NCBI GenBank assembly: GCA_036010965.1 | Contig: DASCMO010000050.1 | Coordinates: 1-19,445, forward strand | Source: GCA-2686265 sp036010965 | Lineage (GTDB): Bacteria; Planctomycetota; UBA1135; GCA-002686595 | Reading direction: 5' to 3' | DNA length: 19,445 nucleotides | Shown: positions 15,699-19,445 of the stretch, piece after piece | How the letters are laid out: each line of letters starts with the position of its first letter | Numbering within the stretch: the first letter of the stretch is position 1 | Notes under the pieces: generated by a model | Databases searched by the model: none | Told to the model about the DNA's origin: nothing | Seen by the model: only the letters and a program-made list of their open reading frames with translations | Translations under genes and position numbers: made by a program

Positions 15699-16037
15699 TT
15701 GGGCATTTCCAGGAGGGCTCCCATCGCGATCTCCGGCCGGAGATGGGAAACCTCTGGGTCGATCCCAGGCTTGCTCTTCGTCGGAAGCCACGCGATCGCT
15801 CGTGGTAACGGCACTCCCTTCGGTGGTGGCTTGCACTGCGCAGGCGGAACCATCGTGCGACTCGGGTTCACCACCACCGGGGCCCAGGGCACGGCGAGCT
15901 GGGGACAGGAATTCGGGGACCTGGGAGGCTGGGCGGCGGGAGATTCGCGTGTCTTCCAGGTATGGTATCGCGACCCCACCGGCGGTCCGTGCGGGACGGT
16001 CTTCAACACGTTGAACGCCCTGCAGATTTGCTTCTAG
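15699..16037 (+). pseudogene. Orphan C-terminal fragment of a CPCGN-domain protein
   Basis: From 15759 to the TAG at 16035 the frame encodes the second half of the same C-terminal domain as the FG-GAP gene. It reads 'IPGLLFVGS', 'FGGGLHCAGGTIVRLG', 'GGWAAGDSRVFQVWYRDP', 'GGPCGTVFNTLNAL'. The matching stretch in the neighbour reads 'FGDGLRCVGG', 'GGWSPGD' and 'YRDPAGPC...NLTNAL'. The CPCGN half, a propeller and a signal peptide are all missing. The only start in frame is a TTG at 15699 within unrelated sequence. It is therefore best read as the 3' stub of a lost paralogue, oriented opposite to the FG-GAP gene. Upstream of it, 15535-15700 holds nothing that I can recognise in any frame. Confidence 0.65.
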
Positions 16038-16076
16038 CCGTAAGACGCAGACGCGGCGCCGCAGGTAGTGGAAACC

Positions 16077-17066
16077 ATGCACTGCATTCGAGTTCACGAA
16101 CCGGGCGGTCCCGAGGTCTTGCGCTGGGAGGCGTGCGACCCCGGCGAACCCGGTCCCGGGGAGGCGCTCGTGCGGCACACGGCCGTAGGCCTCAACTTTA
16201 TCGACGTCTACTTCCGCACGGCTCTCTACCCACCGCCGACCTACCCCTTCGTGCCCGGCGTCGAGGCGGCGGGCGTGGTCGAGGAGATCGGAGAGGGCGT
16301 GAGCGAGGTCGCCGTCGGCGACCGAGTGGCCTACGCCTGCCGACCGCTCGGCGCTTACAGCGAGGCGCGGATCATGCCCGCTGACCGATTGCTGAAGCTG
16401 CCCGCACAGATCGACGATGACCTGGCAGCGGGATCGACTCTCAAGGGCTTGACCGCTCACTATTTGCTGCGGCGGACGTTTGCCGTGCAGCGGGGGCAGA
16501 CGATCCTGGTGCACGCGGCAGCCGGAGGAGTCGGGTCGCTGCTCTGCCAGTGGGGGAAACACCTGGGCGCGCGCGTGATCGGCACCGTGGGAAACGACGA
16601 GAAGGCCGCGCGCGCTGCGGGAGATGGTTGCGATCACACCATCGTTTACACCCGCGAGGGTTTTTTCGAGCGCGTGCGAGAACTGACCGGGGGCGCGGGC
16701 GTCGACGTCGTTTACGACTCCGTGGGTGCGGCCACCTTCACCGGTTCCCTGGACTGCCTGCGCCCGCAGGGGATGATGGTCAGCTTCGGCCAGGCGTCAG
16801 GCCCCGTGCCGGACTTCTCCCTCGGCGAGCTGGCTGGCCGCGGCTCCCTGTTCATCACGCGCCCCTCCCTGATGGACTACTCCGCGGCCCGCGAGGACCT
16901 CGTGGGGGGCTACGAGGAGTTCGCCGGCCTGCTCGTCAGCGGCGTGCTGCGCTGCCGCGTAGAGCAGCACTTCCCCCTGCGCGAGGCGGGTGCAGCGCAG
17001 CGTGCGCTAGAACAGAGAGAGACAGTGGGCTCGACCGTCCTGATTCCTTCGGGGGAGGGCGCGTGA
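16077..17066 (+). CDS. qorA: NADPH:quinone oxidoreductase, QorA-type zeta-crystallin family
   Basis: 329 aa MDR-superfamily enzyme without structural zinc cysteines, which reduces quinones with NADPH. It aligns along its whole length with E. coli QorA as I remember it: 'HEPGGPEVL', 'GLNFIDVYFRTALYPPP', 'GVEAAGVVEEIG', 'LKGLTAHYLLRRT', 'HAAAGGVGSLLCQWGKHLGA' (NADPH loop AAGGVG), 'VVYDSVG', 'GMMVSFGQASG' and 'SLFITRPSL'. ATG 16077 is chosen over GTG 16068 because it gives the family N-terminus M-x-x-I. The stop overlaps the small gene downstream (GTGA). It may detoxify quinones or act in aromatic catabolism; nearness to the CoA ligase is suggestive only. Confidence 0.9.
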   Translation: MHCIRVHEPGGPEVLRWEACDPGEPGPGEALVRHTAVGLNFIDVYFRTALYPPPTYPFVPGVEAAGVVEEIGEGVSEVAVGDRVAYACRPLGAYSEARIMPADRLLKLPAQIDDDLAAGSTLKGLTAHYLLRRTFAVQRGQTILVHAAAGGVGSLLCQWGKHLGARVIGTVGNDEKAARAAGDGCDHTIVYTREGFFERVRELTGGAGVDVVYDSVGAATFTGSLDCLRPQGMMVSFGQASGPVPDFSLGELAGRGSLFITRPSLMDYSAAREDLVGGYEEFAGLLVSGVLRCRVEQHFPLREAGAAQRALEQRETVGSTVLIPSGEGA

Positions 17067-17371
17067 TCCTCGAGGAGTTCAAGGAGGCGCTGATGGACAA
17101 GGGCGACCGCCTCTCCGTCAGCGGCCCGCTCGAGGCGCTGGCACTCGACGCTCGCGGGGACTGGGATGCTGCCCACCTGATGGTGCAGGCGATCAAGGGA
17201 CCCGAGGCCGAGTGGGTGCACGCGTACCTGCACCGGAAAGAAGGCGACGCGTCGAACGCCCGCTACTGGTACGACCGCTGCGGCCGCGAGTCCTGCGCGA
17301 GGCCGCTCCAGGATGAGTGGAACGAGATTGCCTCTGAACTCTTGCGGAGCCAGGAGCCGTCAAGCTCCTGA
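17063..17371 (+). CDS. Small conserved hypothetical protein (about 100 aa, TPR-like)
   Basis: 102 aa. GTG 17063 overlaps the quinone oxidoreductase stop as GTGA and is preceded by a GGGGGAGGG ribosome binding site. The core 'ALDARGDWDAAHLMVQAI' followed by 'EWVHAYLHRKEGDASNARYWYDRCGR' is a pattern I recognise from a widespread small family of unknown function, helical and resembling a single TPR-type hairpin pair. No signal or membrane segment. Translational coupling to the upstream gene suggests joint expression; the function is unknown. Confidence 0.8.
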   Translation: MILEEFKEALMDKGDRLSVSGPLEALALDARGDWDAAHLMVQAIKGPEAEWVHAYLHRKEGDASNARYWYDRCGRESCARPLQDEWNEIASELLRSQEPSSS

Positions 17372-17375
17372 CGGC
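17351..17375. terminator. Overlapping alternative hairpins between convergent genes
   Basis: CAGGAG (17351-17356) pairs with CTCCTG (17365-17370), and GCCGTCA (17356-17362) pairs with TGACGGC (17369-17375) across a 6-nt loop. The two stems exclude each other and cover the stop codon of the small gene. With two genes converging here, a bidirectional terminator or 3'-end stabiliser is plausible. No T-tract follows on either strand. Confidence 0.4.
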
Positions 17376-17400
17376 CCCGGCTCGCCTCGAGGGCCCGCGC

Positions 17401-18138
17401 TCAGTCCCCGCCGCGGCCCCTGCCTCCGCGGCCACCGCCACGGTTGTTTCCGCCGCGATCTCGATCGGAGGACATCTCGCTGTACTGGGTGAGCTGGTCG
17501 GCAGAGAGAACCTGCGCGAGTGACGCAGTGGTCTCGTCTCGCAGGCTCTGCAGCAGGTCCGGCGCCGAGTCCCGGTCTCCCAGCTCGCGCACCGAGGCGA
17601 AGATCTCCTCGCGCTTGAGGTCTTGCTTGGTCAGGATCGACCGCACCTCGCCGGTCTGGACCGAGTCGAGGCTCAGACGCTCGGAGAGCCGCTCGATCTG
17701 CTGGTCCATGCGTCGGTCGCGCGCCTCCTGGCGTCGGACCTCCCGCTCCAGGTCCTCTTGCAGTTGGATTTCGTCGAGGACGGCCGTGACCCCCGAGCGC
17801 AGCTGAGCCGTGACGATGACCGGACCGGATTCGGTGGTGGCAGCGATCAACTCGTTCATCTGCTCCTGCATTGCCGTCAGGTCCGGTGCGTCCGCGGGCA
17901 TTCGCGACGATCCGAGGGCGATCTGGCCCTCGAGATCGGTGAGCCTGCTGGTCAAGTCATCGTTCCGGGCCTGGAGGCTCGCCACCTCGACCCGCAGCTC
18001 CGCCATGTCGGGTTCGTCATCGACGATCCGTGCGCTGATGCCGTCGCCGTCCGTGGAGAGGACAACGCTGGTGACCACGGCGGCGACAGAGCCGACCAGG
18101 GCGGCGGAGATGATGGGGATGATGGGGGTGGAACTCAT
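17401..18138 (-). CDS. Membrane-anchored coiled-coil protein with LTxxQ-like segment and Gly/Arg-rich tail
   Basis: 245 aa. One N-terminal hydrophobic segment (about 7-28, 'IPIISAALVGSVAAVVTSVVLS') should anchor it with most of the protein outside the cytoplasm. A heptad-like coiled coil covers about 46-72 ('MAELRVEVASLQARNDDLTSRL'). A charged helical region follows (about 120-220), with 'LSLDSVQTGEVRSIL' and later 'LAQVLSADQLTQYSEM', reminiscent of the LTxxQ motif of Spy/CpxP-type periplasmic proteins. The last 17 residues are an RGG-rich, low-complexity tail ('GGNNRGGGRGGRGRGGD'). Function unknown; a periplasmic chaperone-like or stress role is a weak inference. It is divergent from the CoA ligase. 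Confidence 0.7.
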   Translation of the reverse strand: MSSTPIIPIISAALVGSVAAVVTSVVLSTDGDGISARIVDDEPDMAELRVEVASLQARNDDLTSRLTDLEGQIALGSSRMPADAPDLTAMQEQMNELIAATTESGPVIVTAQLRSGVTAVLDEIQLQEDLEREVRRQEARDRRMDQQIERLSERLSLDSVQTGEVRSILTKQDLKREEIFASVRELGDRDSAPDLLQSLRDETTASLAQVLSADQLTQYSEMSSDRDRGGNNRGGGRGGRGRGGD

Positions 18139-18396
18139 TCGAGGGCCTCTTCACAGGATGGTGAGTGCGCAGGCGTGAGTGCCTGGCGCGATGGGTCGTT
18201 TCGTATGGTACCACCGTCACGGTCGCCGCACGGGGCGGCGTCTTCGGGGCCCTATTGAGCCCCCTAATCGGGGTAGGCGGTCCGGGTCGTGGAACAGGGG
18301 GGCGTGGGGAGCGGTACGAGGAATCGGGGAAAAACAGCTCCCGAGGCCCTGTCGCCGCCTGCCGGCAGGGCGTCGATCGCATATCCTCTCCCCGCG
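18139..18396. promoter_or_regulatory. Divergent intergenic region upstream of the CoA ligase
   Basis: 258 bp between two divergently transcribed genes, so promoters of both are expected. The only structure I see is an alternating G/C run: GGGGC (18246) and GCCCC (18259) can pair around CCTATTGA, while the same C-run can pair with the GGGG that follows TAATC. No convincing -35/-10 pair; TATCCT at 18382 is too close to the ligase ATG unless the transcript is nearly leaderless. Confidence 0.25.
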
Positions 18397-19445
18397 ATGT
18401 CCGACGATCTCCACGCCACTCTCCCGCCGTGGCCGGAGCGCTTCAACCTGTGCGAGTACTTCCTCGACCGCAATCTGGACGAGGGGCGCGGGGACAAGGC
18501 GGCGCTCTACTGTGCTGAGGAGACGTGCACCTTTGCCGAGCTGGTCGAGCGCTCCCGGCGTGCCGCCGCGGCGCTGCGGCGACGGGGAGTGCGGCCCGAG
18601 GAGCGCGTCCTGATCGTCCTCCCCGACGGCTTCGAGTTCGCCGAGGCCTGGTTCGGGACCCTGCGCGCGGGAGCGGTCTTCGCGATGGTCAATCCGCTGC
18701 TCAAGCGCGGCGAGCTGGCGCACTATCTGGAGTACTCGCGAGCGCGGGTGGTCGTGGCCCACCAGAGCACACTTGGCGAGCTCGCGCCGGCCGTGGCGGA
18801 AGGACGCTGGTGCGAGGAGGTGCTGGTCGTGGGGGCGGACACGGGCGGCTTCGGCTCCTGGGAGAACGCCCTCGCGGCTGAGGACCCGACCGCGACCGAG
18901 GCCGAGACCGAGCCCACCGGGCCGGGTGATGTTGCCGGCTGGCTGTTCACCTCCGGCTCGACCGGGAAGCCGAAGGCCTGCGTGCACACTCACGCCGACT
19001 TCGCATGGAACACGGAGAACTACGCCCTGGGGGTCGTCGGCTATCGCGAGGACGACGCCTGCCTCTCGGTGCCGAAGCTCTTCTTCGGCTACGCGACCGG
19101 GACGAACCTGATGTTCCCCTTCCGCGTCGGCGCCTCGGCCGTGCTCTTCCCCTCTCGATCGACCGCCGACACCTTGTTCGACCACATCGAGCGCTTCCGC
19201 CCGACCCTGCTGACCTGCGTCCCCACCATGTTCAACAACATGCTGGCGTCCGAGCGGTTCGATGAGGTGGACCTCTCTAGCCTGCGAGTCTGCCTCTCGG
19301 CCGGGGAGGCGCTGCCCCCCGAGCTGTACCGGCGCTGGATGGAGCGAGCGGGAGTCGAGATCCTCGACGGCATCGGTTCAGCGGAGATGTTCCACATCTA
19401 CATCTCCAATCGCCCTGGCGAGGTAGCTCCGGGAAGCCTGGGCCG
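18397..19445 (+). CDS. Benzoate-CoA ligase family acyl-CoA synthetase, 3' end cut off by the window
   Basis: 349 full codons are seen, out of roughly 520 usual for the family. The start 'FNLCEYFLDRNLDEGRGDKAALYC' and 'GVRPEERVLIVLPDGFEFAEAWFGTLRAGAV' are typical of benzoate/2-aminobenzoate-CoA ligases. The adenylate-forming A3 motif is T185-S-G-S-T-G-K-P-K193. 'PKLFFGYATGTNLMFPF' is the family substrate-pocket stretch, and the A5 region reads 'GIGSAEMFHIYISN' (325-338). The C-terminal domain with the A10 lysine lies beyond the window. It activates an aromatic acid with ATP and CoA. Given kynureninase and the beta-oxidation-like operon upstream, anthranilate is the best guess; benzoate or hydroxybenzoate cannot be excluded. 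It forms its own transcription unit. Confidence 0.87.
   Translation, partial: MSDDLHATLPPWPERFNLCEYFLDRNLDEGRGDKAALYCAEETCTFAELVERSRRAAAALRRRGVRPEERVLIVLPDGFEFAEAWFGTLRAGAVFAMVNPLLKRGELAHYLEYSRARVVVAHQSTLGELAPAVAEGRWCEEVLVVGADTGGFGSWENALAAEDPTATEAETEPTGPGDVAGWLFTSGSTGKPKACVHTHADFAWNTENYALGVVGYREDDACLSVPKLFFGYATGTNLMFPFRVGASAVLFPSRSTADTLFDHIERFRPTLLTCVPTMFNNMLASERFDEVDLSSLRVCLSAGEALPPELYRRWMERAGVEILDGIGSAEMFHIYISNRPGEVAPGSLG

Noticed and set aside
15509..15808. Short + strand frame ahead of the orphan domain as a real gene or its N-terminal part
   Set aside because: It overlaps the FG-GAP start on the other strand, carries no CPCGN or propeller pattern, and is in a different frame from the domain.
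1..19445. CRISPR array, tRNA/rRNA gene, transposon or integrase
   Set aside because: No regularly spaced repeats, cloverleaf or rRNA signature, transposase motifs or terminal inverted repeats were seen by reading; a covariance-model scan would be needed to exclude small RNAs.

Overview
The window is about two-thirds G+C and almost fully coding. It looks like the chromosome of a free-living planctomycete. The pointers are an export-tagged sialidase/sulfatase pair, a DUF1573 lipoprotein, an FG-GAP propeller protein ending in a CPCGN-type C-terminal domain that I associate with secreted proteins of the Saltatorellus/Engelhardtia kind of Planctomycetota, and a Hanks-type kinase-like protein. This placement is inferred from gene content; there is no rRNA or marker gene here.

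Left part (1-5710, all +): the 3' part of a GH33-like sialidase with four Asp boxes, a type I sulfatase with its C-S-P-S-R modification site, a secreted protein that resembles a degenerate metallopeptidase, and a DUF1573 lipoprotein. This is an exported, glycan-scavenging block.

Middle part (5732-12822): two divergent transcription units. On the minus strand, an Old Yellow Enzyme-family oxidoreductase is translationally coupled to a SAM methyltransferase-like gene. On the plus strand, a tight operon reads SDR, RidA-like protein, crotonase, acyl-CoA dehydrogenase, thioredoxin-like [2Fe-2S] ferredoxin and kynureninase, and ends at a hairpin followed by T4 (12821-12857). Four of its five junctions overlap or are under 10 nt apart. 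SDR + RidA + crotonase + acyl-CoA dehydrogenase is the set I know from the aerobic 2-aminobenzoyl-CoA (anthranilyl-CoA) pathway of Azoarcus evansii. Kynureninase makes anthranilate, and a benzoate-CoA ligase family gene begins at 18397. My reading is a kynurenine -> anthranilate -> anthranilyl-CoA -> beta-oxidation-like route. The FAD-monooxygenase half of the usual monooxygenase/reductase is not in the window; the stand-alone OYE may be a separate reductase part or an unrelated activity.

Right part (13024-19445): a kinase-like protein with eroded catalytic motifs; an FG-GAP beta-propeller gene broken by one TGA exactly where the other blades carry a conserved Trp; an orphan C-terminal domain of the same kind in opposite orientation; a QorA-like quinone oxidoreductase overlapping a small conserved protein; a membrane-anchored coiled-coil protein with a Gly/Arg tail; and the CoA ligase, cut by the window end.

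I saw no tRNA, rRNA, CRISPR array, insertion sequence or integrase.
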